Positions 1 to 5,497 of a stretch of 8,265 nucleotides of DNA are shown here, piece after piece. The DNA is from Saprospiraceae bacterium. GTDB taxonomy: Bacteria > Bacteroidota > Bacteroidia > Bacteroidales > JAIPBB01. Below the pieces are notes generated by a model. It did no database searches. It was not told the DNA's origin and saw only the letters and a program-made list of their open reading frames with translations. Where the stretch lies: assembly GCA_021739805.1 (NCBI GenBank), contig JAIPBB010000244.1, positions 1 through 8,265 of the forward strand, read 5' to 3'. Made by a program: the position numbers and the translations under genes. Position 1 is the first letter of the stretch; each line of letters begins with the position of its first letter.

Positions 1-670
1 TGGCAAAGGACTTGTTCAACGTCCTTTCAAACTTCCTGATGGCTCTTCAATCCGGCTTACAACAGCAAGATATTACACTCCAACCGGCAGATGCATTCAA
101 AAATCTTATAGCGATGGAATTGACAAATACAATAAAGAACTTAGCGAAAGATACAAACACGCTGAACACATAAGTGCTGACAGCATTGATTTTCCTGATT
201 CTTTGAAGTATTACACACCTAACAAACGAACTGTTTATGGTGGTGGTGGGATTATGCCTGATATTTTTATTCCAGTTGACACAACTCGTGATTCAGAGTA
301 TTATAAGACTCTTAGAAGAAAAGGGCTTTTAAATTTGTATGTGATAAAATACGTTGATAATAATAGAGAAAAACTAAAACAAGAATATCCTACTTTTGAA
401 GTGTTCTCAAATAACTTCCCTATTGAAGGTGAGTTTTTTAATTCATTCATTGATTTTACTGTGAAAGAAGGCGTAGAAAAAGTTGATGATGACTTAGAAA
501 AATCAAAGAAATACATACAATATCAATTAAAAGCTCTTTTAGCAAGAACAATGTTTGAAAACAGTAAGTACTTTCAAGTAAATGTTGATATTGATGATGA
601 TCTTCAAAAAGCAATAGAAATAATCAACAAAAAAAGATTTTTTGAGAAAATGGATATTTCTTATGAATAG
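1..670 (+). CDS. S41 family carboxyl-terminal processing peptidase, C-terminal part (5' end outside window)
   Basis: The frame is open from the left edge (first full codon at 2) to TAG at 668-670, giving 222 residues. The fragment opens with GKGLVQ. In tail-specific proteases such as CtpA and Prc, the lysine of this motif (residue 2 here) is the catalytic partner of the nucleophilic serine, which lies upstream of the window. It continues with LTTARYYTPTGRCIQ (about 19-33) and the signature GGGGIMPDIFIP (80-91), both characteristic of this family, and ends in a charged helical tail. These enzymes cleave envelope or secreted proteins near their C termini, usually in the periplasm. The signal peptide, PDZ domain and catalytic serine cannot be checked here. 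The TTG at 203 is internal, not a start. The stop codon lies in the first unit of a 7-bp repeat tract leading to the next gene. Confidence 0.93.
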   Translation, partial: GKGLVQRPFKLPDGSSIRLTTARYYTPTGRCIQKSYSDGIDKYNKELSERYKHAEHISADSIDFPDSLKYYTPNKRTVYGGGGIMPDIFIPVDTTRDSEYYKTLRRKGLLNLYVIKYVDNNREKLKQEYPTFEVFSNNFPIEGEFFNSFIDFTVKEGVEKVDDDLEKSKKYIQYQLKALLARTMFENSKYFQVNVDIDDDLQKAIEIINKKRFFEKMDISYE

Positions 671-855
671 TACATAGTACTTTATATATTAGATAGTTAG
701 ATATTAGAAATTGAAAATTAGGCGTTTAACGAAACTTGAAACCTGAAACTTGAAACCCGCACTTCGGCTCCGCTCAGTGTTCATACAGCGGTCATTGAGC
801 GGAGTCGAAATGAAACCTGAAACCTGAAACCCGAAACCTGAAACTTAAACCCGAT
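667..855. repeat. Degenerate 7-bp tandem repeat tract filling the spacer from stop codon to ATG
   Basis: The spacer can be read almost entirely as 7-bp units. ATAGTAC occurs twice (667-680, overlapping the TAG stop), then TTTATAT, ATTAGAT, an 8-bp AGTTAGAT, ATTAGAA, ATTGAAA, ATTAGGC and GTTTAAC. These pass into cleaner GAAACYT/GAAACCC units at 731-758. After the palindrome at 760-812 the units resume as AAACCTG, AAACCTG, AAACCCG, AAACCTG and AAACTTA (813-847), and a final 8 bases reach the ATG at 856. Sequence drifts along the tract while the 7-bp step is mostly kept, as expected for slippage-generated DNA. It resembles in form the short tandemly repeated heptanucleotides known from cyanobacteria. 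No TAnnTTTG promoter box or Shine-Dalgarno sequence is visible in it. Confidence 0.8.
760..812. repeat. Palindromic element (20-bp arms, 13-nt loop) nested in the heptamer tract
   Basis: The left arm at 760-779 (core CTTCGGCTCCGCTCAGTG) and the right arm at 793-812 (core CATTGAGCGGAGTCGAA) are reverse complements at 17 of 20 positions. They are separated by 13 nt (780-792). The element interrupts a run of AAACYYG heptamers that continues on both sides, so it was either inserted into the repeat or grew with it. The arms are clearly more GC-rich than the surroundings. A nearly identical left arm recurs at 2589-2608. From memory, TTCGACTCCGCTCA-type palindromes are dispersed in Bacteroidota genomes; this was not checked. 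Transcribed, it would form a stable hairpin between the protease and transglutaminase genes, but there is no U-tract to make it a clear terminator. Confidence 0.85.
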
Positions 856-2481
856 ATGAAGAAATTATTAATAAATATTCTATTAGCCATAATCATAATA
901 CCTGTATATGTCAATGCCTATACAGGAGAAATAATTAAAGAATTTGATTCACCAACTAAGTTTCCAACAGGCTTAACTTTCGATGGAAAATATTTGTGGT
1001 TAGCTGATCGCCATGGAGATAAACTGATTTGTATTGACCCAAATAGCGGAAAAGTTATCAGGCAAATCGAGTCGCCTGCATATTGGCCAATGGGTCTGTG
1101 TTGGGATGGTGAAGCTTTATGGAATGCAGATGTGAAAGGTGGTATTCCTTTATCAGAAAATTACAGAGGAAAGATTTACAGAATTAAGCCTGAAAACGGA
1201 AAAATTCTTAGCACAATTGAAGCTCCCACTCCTGCCCCACAAGGACTTACATGGGACGGTAAATATCTTTGGTGTGTTGACAATATGAGCGACAAATTAA
1301 TTCAGTTTAGTCCCGAGGACGGAACAACTATCAAAGAATTCAAATCTCCCTCATCTGATCCACAAGGTTTAACTTTCGATGGAAAATACCTTTGGGTAAG
1401 CGATAGAATTAAAGATGAAATTTATATGGTTGACCCATCAAATGGTGCAGTGATATTAATTGCAGATGCCCCGGGACCTTATACTAGAGGAATAACTTAT
1501 GATGGAAAAAATTTATGGGCAGTTGATTATCAAACAAGAAAAATCTATCAGCTTAAAGTTAGGGATGATGAAAATTTCAAAAAGGATAACAAAAGAAGTT
1601 CAATTGTTACTTATCATCATCAAATAAAAAATTATGGACCGGGTGAATTAAACGTTGCCGACATTCATATTGCAATGCCTGTTAACAGGGATAACCAGGA
1701 AATTGTTGGTAACTTAACTTTTACTCCAAAGAATCCTGAATTTGTTACTGATAAATGGGGACAAAAAACGGCTCATTTTATATTCAAAGATATGAAAGTT
1801 TCAGATACGAAGGAAGCTTTAATGCACGTCAAGCTAAACACTTATGATGTTCGCTATTTTATTTTTCCTGATAAAGTGGGTAATTTGAATGAGATTCCTG
1901 CCGATATAAAAACCAAATATCTTGAAGACAACGAAAAATACCAGATAAATAATCCTGTGATTCAAAATGCCGTTAAGAAAGTAGTTGGAAATGAAACCAA
2001 CTCATATTGGGTTGCACGAAAGATTTTCAATTATTTAATTGATAATATGTATTATGAAATGACAGGCGGCTGGAATACTGCTCCAACTGTACTTGCTCGA
2101 GGAAATGGCTCATGCAGTGAATATGCCTTTGTTTTTATTTCGATGTGCAGAGCTGCCGGATTGCCTGCCAGATATGTTGGCTCAGTTGTTATCAGAGGTG
2201 ATGATGCAAGTATGGATGATGTTTTCCACCGTTGGGTTGAAGTTTATCTCCCAAATTACGGTTGGATTCCTATTGACCCAAGTGGCGGCGACCAAGGCTC
2301 TCCTCGCGACCAGGCAAGATATATTGGTTTTGTGGCAAACAGATATTTAATTACAACTCAAAGTGGTGGCAACTCAGAAACAATGCACTGGAATTATAAT
2401 TCAAATGCGTGGTGGACTTCTGAACCGAAAGCATTTATTGTTGGCGACCATTTTGCGGAATGGGAACCGGTGGTGGAGTGA
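856..2481 (+). CDS. Secreted beta-propeller / transglutaminase-like fusion protein
   Basis: 541 residues. Residues 1-21 form a signal peptide (basic MKK, hydrophobic core, V-N-A cleavage site), so the protein is exported. Residues about 25-235 carry five repeats with the pattern G-[LI]-x-[FWY]-D-G-x-x-L-W-x-x-D at 39, 80, 130, 171 and 212, each followed by strands of the type 'I..idP.nG.vi..i.sP'. This is a YncE/NHL-like beta-propeller. Residues about 245-345 look like a beta-sandwich linker. Residues about 370-480 are a transglutaminase-like domain with the full apparent triad: C420 in GNGSCSEYAF, H458 in FHRWVEVYLP and D474 in WIPIDPSGG. Such domains act as proteases, amidases or cross-linkers; the substrate is unknown, and the propeller probably binds protein or glycan. 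There is no T9SS tail. The start at 856 is chosen because the signal peptide begins there. Heptamer spacers flank it on both sides, and its TGA stop overlaps the next tract. Confidence 0.9.
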   Translation: MKKLLINILLAIIIIPVYVNAYTGEIIKEFDSPTKFPTGLTFDGKYLWLADRHGDKLICIDPNSGKVIRQIESPAYWPMGLCWDGEALWNADVKGGIPLSENYRGKIYRIKPENGKILSTIEAPTPAPQGLTWDGKYLWCVDNMSDKLIQFSPEDGTTIKEFKSPSSDPQGLTFDGKYLWVSDRIKDEIYMVDPSNGAVILIADAPGPYTRGITYDGKNLWAVDYQTRKIYQLKVRDDENFKKDNKRSSIVTYHHQIKNYGPGELNVADIHIAMPVNRDNQEIVGNLTFTPKNPEFVTDKWGQKTAHFIFKDMKVSDTKEALMHVKLNTYDVRYFIFPDKVGNLNEIPADIKTKYLEDNEKYQINNPVIQNAVKKVVGNETNSYWVARKIFNYLIDNMYYEMTGGWNTAPTVLARGNGSCSEYAFVFISMCRAAGLPARYVGSVVIRGDDASMDDVFHRWVEVYLPNYGWIPIDPSGGDQGSPRDQARYIGFVANRYLITTQSGGNSETMHWNYNSNAWWTSEPKAFIVGDHFAEWEPVVE

Positions 2482-2586
2482 GTGGTGAGTGGTGAGCGGT
2501 AAGTAGTGAGTTGGTAATCGGTTGTCGGTAATCAGTAAAGAAGTAAAAGACAAAAGTAAAAAAACTCAAAACCCGTAACACGAAAC
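2480..2586. repeat. Degenerate 7-bp repeat tract, first half of the 322-bp gene-free spacer
   Basis: Starting inside the TGA stop codon (2479-2481), the sequence steps in sevens: GAGTGGT, GAGTGGT, GAGCGGT, AAGTAGT, an 8-bp GAGTTGGT, AATCGGT, TGTCGGT and AATCAGT (2480-2536). After another 8-bp unit it continues as AAAAGAC, AAAAGTA, AAAAAAC, TCAAAAC, CCGTAAC and ACGAAAC (2545-2586). The unit composition shifts steadily from G/T-rich to A-rich. Together with 2589-2620 and 2624-2803 this accounts for essentially the whole spacer between the transglutaminase and glycosyltransferase genes. No gene is seen in it, and the open frames on the minus strand are a by-product of the repeat. Confidence 0.7.
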
Positions 2587-2588
2587 AA

Positions 2589-2620
2589 CACTTCGACTCC
2601 GCTCAGTGTCCCACAATGAG
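2589..2620. repeat. One-armed copy of the palindromic element
   Basis: Positions 2589-2608 match the left arm of the 760-812 palindrome at 19 of 20 positions (TTCGACTCC here, TTCGGCTCC there). Twelve bases later only a stub resembling the start of the right arm (AATGAG, 2615-2620) remains before a CAAGTAA/CGAGTAA heptamer array begins. It is therefore a truncated or partly overwritten copy. Like the intact copy, it is preceded by heptamers containing AAAC and followed by a heptamer array that runs up to the next start codon. Confidence 0.75.
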
Positions 2621-2623
2621 TAT

Positions 2624-2803
2624 CAAGTAAAGAGTAGCGAGCAACGAGCAACGAGAAACGAGTAACGAGTAACGAGTAACGAGAAACGAATAACGAGAAA
2701 CGAGTAACGAGAAACGAGAAACGAGTAACGAGCAACGAGTAACGAGAAACGAGTAACGAGAAACAAGCAACAAGCAACGAGAAATAAGTAACGAGAAACA
2801 AGC
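2624..2803. repeat. 25-copy CGAGHAA heptanucleotide tandem array abutting the glycosyltransferase start codon
   Basis: Twenty-five consecutive 7-bp units (2624-2798) plus a 5-bp remnant CAAGC (2799-2803) end exactly at the ATG of the next gene, with no indel in the array. The dominant unit is CGAGNAA. Position 5 is T in 11 units, A in 9 and C in 5, and never G. A few units vary at other positions (CAAGCAA, CGAATAA, TAAGTAA, AGAGTAG). The array is a purine-rich leader on the + strand and might stand in for a ribosome-binding region. On the + strand the GAGTAAC units put stop codons in every frame. On the - strand none of the frames is closed, which creates spurious ORFs with a 7-residue period. 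Confidence 0.93.
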
Positions 2804-4021
2804 ATGACTTACAAAACAAAACTCCATATTGCCCTTCCTGTTCTAAATGAACTTGATTATATCAATAATTTTCTTGAATGTGTGAGAAATCAAACTTATA
2901 AAAACTTTGAACTTTATATTTGTGTAAATCAACCTGAAAAGTGGTGGGATGATAATGATGAGAAAAAATACATATGTTCTAATAATAGCAAAACTATCAG
3001 GCTTCTTGAGGCAATTAAGGATTTACCAATAACAATAATCGACCGCAGCAGTCGAAAATTAGGATGGCAAGGTAGAAGACATGGTGTTGGTTGGGCACGA
3101 AAAAACATAATGGATTACATCGAAAAAGTTGCCTATATCTCAGATATTATAGTCAGTTTGGATGCTGATACAACTTTTTCCAACAATTATTTTAGTTCTA
3201 TTGTTGAAACTTTTAGTGAAAATCCTACTGCTGTTGCACTTTCTGTTCCATATTATCACAATCTGGTTGAAGATGAAAATGCAAACCGTGCAATATTGCG
3301 ATATGAGATTTATATGCGTTATTATGCTATTAATCTATGGAGAATTAAAAGTCCTTACAGTTTTACTGCTCTTGGTTCTGCATTTGCTTTGCCAATGAGA
3401 TCCTATAGGGCTTTAGGCGGATTAACACCAAAAATAAGTGGTGAAGATTTCTATTTTCTTCAGAAATTGAGAAAATATGGTAATCTATTGAATTGGAATG
3501 CTGAAAAGGTTTATCCGGGAACACGATTCTCCGACAGAGTTTATTTTGGAACAGGACCGGCAATGATAAAAGGCAATGCAGGCGATTGGGAAAGCTATCC
3601 AATTTATGATTTTAATGATTTTAATATTATAAAAGAAACATATGATTTATTTCCAGCTCTGTTCAAAGAGAATGTTGAAACACCAATGGATGACTTTCTT
3701 ACTTCAATTTTTAAAGAAGAAAATATCTGGGATTCTTTAAGATTAAATAATAAAATTGAAGAAAAATTCGTCAAAGCCTGTCATGAAAAGATTGATAGTT
3801 TAAGAGTGCTTCAATTCCTAAAAGAGAAAAACAACTCTGCTAAAAAATCAGATGAAAAGAAACTATTTGATTTCATGCAGAAGTTTTACAAAACAAAGAC
3901 TCCTGATTTTCTGAATAAAGATTTTTTATTCGACAAAGCTAGTGTTGAAGAATTAAATAGTCTTAGAGATTTATTAGTTATAATTGAGGAAGAATATCAG
4001 AAAGAATCAATTAATTTTTAG
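2804..4021 (+). CDS. Family 2 glycosyltransferase (GT-A fold), cytoplasmic
   Basis: 405 residues. The N terminus KLHIALPVLNELDYI (6-20) is the first strand and nucleotide-binding region of GT2 enzymes. D120-A-D122 in VSLDADTTF is the DxD motif for metal and nucleotide-sugar binding. GEDF at 213-216, after GGLTPKIS, is the usual acceptor-side acidic motif carrying the likely catalytic base. Further family-like stretches are GWARKNIMDY (96-105) and the segment SDRVYFGTGPAM (243-254). No signal peptide or transmembrane helix is seen, so it should act in the cytoplasm, perhaps on a lipid-linked or nucleotide-activated glycan. The C-terminal part from about 275 is helical, charged and of unknown role. 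Donor and acceptor cannot be predicted. The ATG directly follows the heptamer array. The stop overlaps the convergent gene's stop by 4 bp. Confidence 0.9.
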   Translation: MTYKTKLHIALPVLNELDYINNFLECVRNQTYKNFELYICVNQPEKWWDDNDEKKYICSNNSKTIRLLEAIKDLPITIIDRSSRKLGWQGRRHGVGWARKNIMDYIEKVAYISDIIVSLDADTTFSNNYFSSIVETFSENPTAVALSVPYYHNLVEDENANRAILRYEIYMRYYAINLWRIKSPYSFTALGSAFALPMRSYRALGGLTPKISGEDFYFLQKLRKYGNLLNWNAEKVYPGTRFSDRVYFGTGPAMIKGNAGDWESYPIYDFNDFNIIKETYDLFPALFKENVETPMDDFLTSIFKEENIWDSLRLNNKIEEKFVKACHEKIDSLRVLQFLKEKNNSAKKSDEKKLFDFMQKFYKTKTPDFLNKDFLFDKASVEELNSLRDLLVIIEEEYQKESINF

Positions 4022-4656
4022 TAAATAATCAATTTTCGATTTTCTAAAAATCCATTTTCATCCGAAACATTAATAAAATAAATGCCCGGTAGCAAATTTG
4101 AATTAAATGAAAACACCTGATCGTTTTTAAGTTGATAAGAATTGATTAATTTACCTGTTAAATCAAAAACTTTTAAAGAAGCATTATTCAATTGGACATT
4201 TAGTTCAACATTAATTTCTCCATTTGATGGGTTTGGGAATATTTTTATTCCATTTGTAATTTGATGTTTATAAACATCAGTTGAAAGAATCACAGTAAAA
4301 TTAACACTGTCAATATCCAAAATTGACATAATCTGATTTTTCAGGGTATAAATAATAGTATAATTTCCCGGCTGAAAACTCCCAACTGCAATAGTGTCGG
4401 TTGATGTGCAAATTGCCGGCATCATTCCTGAATAGTGCATTGCTTCAACATAAATAATATTAGAATTTACTTCTATTGAATCACTAATTAAATTACATCC
4501 TGAATTTGGATGTGTTGAATTACAAACTACACTAACAACATCATTTACAGTAGGATTAAATGGTATTGTTGTTAGAGAATTAATGGTTTGGCTATAGGCT
4601 ATGCTTACTCCAAAAATAAAAATAGCCATTAGAAATGTTTTCATTTTGGTTTTCAT
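4018..4656 (-). CDS. Small secreted protein with T9SS type A C-terminal sorting domain
   Basis: 212 residues. A signal peptide covers about 1-22 (MKTKMKTFLMAIFIF..., ending YSQ). Residues about 23-130 are a beta-rich cargo region with three cysteines (C45, C54, C83) and a segment FQPGNYTIIYTL (94-105) typical of immunoglobulin-like secreted modules. Residues about 138-212 match the type A T9SS sorting domain: IKIFPNPSNGEINVEL, then LKVFDLTGKLI, then LPGIYFINV, ending RKLIIY. The protein should pass the inner membrane by Sec and the outer membrane by T9SS, with the tail removed on export to release it or attach it to the surface. The cargo region shows no enzyme motif. It lies 81 bp downstream of the beta-barrel gene on the same strand, without a visible promoter of its own, so co-transcription is likely. 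A second in-frame ATG at 4642-4644 (Met5) is also possible. Confidence 0.88.
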   Translation of the reverse strand: MKTKMKTFLMAIFIFGVSIAYSQTINSLTTIPFNPTVNDVVSVVCNSTHPNSGCNLISDSIEVNSNIIYVEAMHYSGMMPAICTSTDTIAVGSFQPGNYTIIYTLKNQIMSILDIDSVNFTVILSTDVYKHQITNGIKIFPNPSNGEINVELNVQLNNASLKVFDLTGKLINSYQLKNDQVFSFNSNLLPGIYFINVSDENGFLENRKLIIY

Positions 4657-4737
4657 TTTTTAAAATCTTAAGGATTAATACTAATTTGTTACTTGATTTT
4701 AAGATGACTAAATTAATAAAAAGGTTGCTTTGGAATG

Positions 4738-5409
4738 TTAAAATTTATTTGCAAGTGAAGAGTTAAGTTTCCAAACAATTCCAAAACTTGGTTGAATCTC
4801 AAATCTGATGTCTTGATAAAATGAAGGATTAGTATCAACATTAAATCTCAATCCCAGTGATTTTCCAATTGGGTGTATATAACCAAATCCTAATAAAAAA
4901 CCTGTATTAATGATGGATTTGTTTTTATCATTAATTTCAGTTGTATTTGTAGTTGAAAATGGTGGACTAACTGAATAAATTGTTGATATTCTTGTACCGA
5001 TATTTGAATAATTAATTGATTTCCCAAAAAACACTCCTAGTTTCAAATAGAAATCAGGCTCCTGAAAAAAATGAAATTCCTGTTCAAATTCAAGTATAAT
5101 AAAATCAATTGTAGTGATAGTTGCATAATTAAATTCACCACCATGTCCACTAGAGTATCCATCCTTTTCATAGCACCATCGTTTATACCTAAGGCTAATG
5201 GTTGGAACTGAATTTGTGTCATTAATATGATATTGAATTGTAAATCCAAATGTTGGATTGCCATTATACTCCCAATAATCATGTGGATTATCGTCATTGG
5301 TTTTAAAATTTGGAATAGTAACTCCCGGATTAAATGACAAATAATCCTGTGCAACTGATGCTTGGAATAATAACATTAATATTAACAAGTAAGTTATTTT
5401 TAGCTTCAT
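4738..5409 (-). CDS. Outer-membrane beta-barrel-like protein of unknown function
   Basis: 223 residues. The signal peptide MKLKITYLLILMLLFQASVA (1-20) is followed by Q-D-Y, a usual Bacteroidota cleavage context. The mature part is rich in alternating hydrophobic/polar strands with aromatic girdle residues, for example FGFTIQYHI, PTISLRYKRWCYE, YLKLGVFFGKSINY, NTGFLLGFGYIHPIG and LGLRFNVDTNPSF. It ends in strands FEIQPSFGIVWKL. This pattern is typical of the small porin-like or outer-membrane barrel proteins common in this phylum. No enzyme motif is visible and I do not recognise a named family. It is first in a probable unit with the T9SS cargo gene and has a good promoter (5433-5463). A role in the outer membrane next to a T9SS substrate is inference from context. 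Confidence 0.75.
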   Translation of the reverse strand: MKLKITYLLILMLLFQASVAQDYLSFNPGVTIPNFKTNDDNPHDYWEYNGNPTFGFTIQYHINDTNSVPTISLRYKRWCYEKDGYSSGHGGEFNYATITTIDFIILEFEQEFHFFQEPDFYLKLGVFFGKSINYSNIGTRISTIYSVSPPFSTTNTTEINDKNKSIINTGFLLGFGYIHPIGKSLGLRFNVDTNPSFYQDIRFEIQPSFGIVWKLNSSLANKF

Positions 5410-5432
5410 GCCATAAATAAATTAAACAAACT

Positions 5433-5463
5433 CAAATATAGATATTTTATTTACAACTACCAA
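5433..5463 (-). promoter_or_regulatory. Bacteroidota-type promoter TTG-N20-TATATTTG for the beta-barrel gene
   Basis: On the minus strand TTG (5461-5463) is followed by exactly 20 bases and then TATATTTG (5433-5440). This matches the -33 TTG/TTTG and -7 TAnnTTTG consensus of the primary sigma factor in Bacteroides and Flavobacterium. Transcription would start near 5427, leaving a leader of roughly 18 nt before the ATG at 5409. It is the best promoter match I found in the window. Confidence 0.65.
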
Positions 5464-5489
5464 CTTATTATGACTTAATAATTATTTCA

Positions 5490-5497
5490 TAATTTTG
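5490..5497 (+). promoter_or_regulatory. Possible -7 box TAATTTTG overlapping the TTG start candidate of miaA
   Basis: TAATTTTG matches the TAnnTTTG consensus perfectly, and its last three bases are the TTG start candidate at 5495. No convincing TTG/TTTG lies 17-23 bases upstream. If the box is real, transcription would begin near 5503 and translation would have to start at the ATG at 5516. In this AT-rich DNA a chance match is quite possible. Confidence 0.3.

Noticed and set aside
760..812. Intrinsic terminator of the protease gene.
   Set aside because: The stem is strong but no U-tract follows, and the same arm recurs as a half element in another spacer, which fits a dispersed repeat better.
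2093..2350. Plus-strand 85-codon frame inside the transglutaminase gene, and similar frames at 3162-3398, 3363-3602 and 5043-5354.
   Set aside because: They are shadows of long genes with clear family motifs in another frame.
2624..2803. CRISPR array.
   Set aside because: The repeat unit is 7 bp with no spacers, and no cas genes are present.
2532..2827. Three overlapping minus-strand open frames encoding 7-residue periodic peptides of the SLLVSRY / SLLVTRF type.
   Set aside because: They are a by-product of the CGAGNAA array. Its reverse complement contains no stop in any frame, and a 7-bp unit read in triplets gives a 21-bp (7-residue) period in all three frames. No signal of independent coding is seen.
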